64,000 nucleotides of DNA, from assembly GCA_036745275.1 (NCBI GenBank), contig DAIOGK010000004.1, forward strand, positions 62,001 to 126,000. The letters run 5' to 3'. Source of the DNA: JAIUNP01 sp020161975 (GTDB lineage Bacteria; Pseudomonadota; Alphaproteobacteria; Rhizobiales; Beijerinckiaceae). A program made the position numbers and the translations under genes. The stretch's first letter is position 1, and each line of letters starts with the position of its first letter. Of this stretch, positions 63,224-64,000 are shown piece by piece. The notes beneath the pieces are model-generated. The model was given only the letters and a program-made list of their open reading frames with translations. It was not told the DNA's origin and did not search any database.

Positions 63224-64000
63224 TTATCCAAGCGCGGCGGGCTTCGGCCCGCCGGTTGCCCAGTCGATCAGTTCAACCATGTGGACGATGGGTGTACCGT
63301 CGCCGCGATCCTGCAGCCCCTTGCCGATCTGGGTCATGCAACCGATGTTGCCGGTGGCGATGATGTCCGGCTTCGTGCGTTGGATGTTGCCCACCTTGCG
63401 TTCACGCAGCTGACCGGCGATTTCCGGCTGAAGGATGTTATAGACACCCGCTGAACCGCAGCAGATATGGCCTTCCGGCACGTCCTTTACCGAAAAACCC
63501 GCCTTGCGCAGCAGAGTTTTCGGCAGATCGGTGATCTTCTGGCCGTGCTGCATCGAGCAGGCGGAATGATAAGCCACCACCTGCCCCGTCGGAATAGCGG
63601 GAGCAAGCTCCAGCGTCGCGAGATATTCTGTCACATCCTTGGCCAGCGCCGCTATACGCGCAGCCTTCGCCGCATAGGCGGGATCATCGCGGAACATGAA
63701 GCCATAGTCCTTCACCGTGGTGCCGCAACCGGATGCCGTGATCAGGATGGCATCGGCACCACGCGCCTCGATTTCGTCCGTCCAGGCATCGATCTGGGCT
63801 TTCGCCTGCGCATGGCTGTCATGTTCGCGGCCCATGTGGTGGACTAGAGCGCCGCAGCAGCCCTCGCCTTTCGGCACCACCACCTCGATGCCGTGACGGG
63901 TGAGCAGGCGGATGGTTGCTTCGTTGATGCCGGGGTTCAGCACGGGCTGGGCGCAGCCGGACATCAAGATGACGCGCCCTTTACGTGTGGAAGGCGTGTG
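63224..64000 (-). CDS. glcF: Glycolate oxidase iron-sulfur subunit (partial)
   Basis: The C-terminal about 258 residues; the 5' end lies beyond the right edge. Two CCG domains are seen: SGCAQPVLNPGIN with EGCCGALVHHMG, and HSACSMQHGQ with GHICCGSAGVYN. They bind the electron-transfer centre (heterodisulfide-reductase type). GlcF passes electrons from the GlcD/GlcE flavin subunits. The N-terminal 4Fe-4S ferredoxin motifs should lie outside the window. GlcD and GlcE would be expected upstream on this strand. Confidence 0.94.
   Translation of the reverse strand, partial: HTPSTRKGRVILMSGCAQPVLNPGINEATIRLLTRHGIEVVVPKGEGCCGALVHHMGREHDSHAQAKAQIDAWTDEIEARGADAILITASGCGTTVKDYGFMFRDDPAYAAKAARIAALAKDVTEYLATLELAPAIPTGQVVAYHSACSMQHGQKITDLPKTLLRKAGFSVKDVPEGHICCGSAGVYNILQPEIAGQLRERKVGNIQRTKPDIIATGNIGCMTQIGKGLQDRGDGTPIVHMVELIDWATGGPKPAALG

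Noticed and set aside
63236..63253. GC-rich TTCG hairpin as terminator for the antiporter
   Set aside because: It lies within the last codons of glcF and no T run follows on either strand; it may be only codon composition.

Overview
GC-rich chromosomal DNA from an alphaproteobacterium, most likely order Hyphomicrobiales (Rhizobiales). The evidence is the block tRNA-Ala / FYDLN-type acidic zinc protein / aroA / cmk / rpsA, an outer-membrane protein whose mature start resembles rhizobial porins, and one strong match to the alphaproteobacterial EcfG stress promoter. Genus is not determinable by eye. I saw no transposase, integrase, phage gene or CRISPR array.

Layout. 1-16.8 kb is mostly core: the 5' part of carB, a GtrA-like membrane protein, two methyltransferases, two tiny membrane proteins (one behind an EcfG-type promoter), a DUF486 protein, an outer-membrane protein, a DUF1501/DUF1800 pair, a RecD-like helicase, polyphosphate kinase 2, a URC1/URC4 pair (uracil catabolism first known from yeast), an aldo/keto reductase, and queC/queE.

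16.8-28.4 kb is the most unusual part: an island made almost only of exported proteases plus two paralogous membrane proteins with a C-terminal RyR (ryanodine-receptor-type) domain. It holds two caspase-fold proteins with signal peptides (one fused to a SUMF1/FGE-like domain), one V8-like serine protease, and a translationally coupled trio of trypsin-fold proteins. In the trio the first has basic-residue specificity (Asp189), the second has lost its catalytic His and Ser, and the third has Ser189. All three carry the same enlarged 170-loop. The set looks like an envelope proteolytic cascade with a membrane sensor, and I treat it as the candidate new system.

28.7-48.5 kb is a catabolic and transport region for small carboxylic acids: an alpha/beta hydrolase, three Bug/TctC-type binding proteins but only one TctAB permease, a PrpF-type isomerase, CaiB, MaoC, VOC and ketopantoate-reductase-like genes, HyuA/HyuB with a small Cys-rich companion, a fumarylacetoacetate hydrolase-family protein and a 2-hydroxyacid dehydrogenase. 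Two LysR regulators and one IclR regulator sit in divergent gaps that hold recognisable operator candidates, including a nearly identical 30-bp pair for IclR and a pair of T-N11-A boxes for LysR.

48.5-64 kb returns to core functions: a CapA-family protein, tRNA-Ala(GGC), the FYDLN protein, aroA, a small coupled gene, cmk, rpsA, a DUF3616 protein, a nitroreductase, polA, a class II amidotransferase, an unknown exported protein, a NhaD-type antiporter and the 3' part of glcF.
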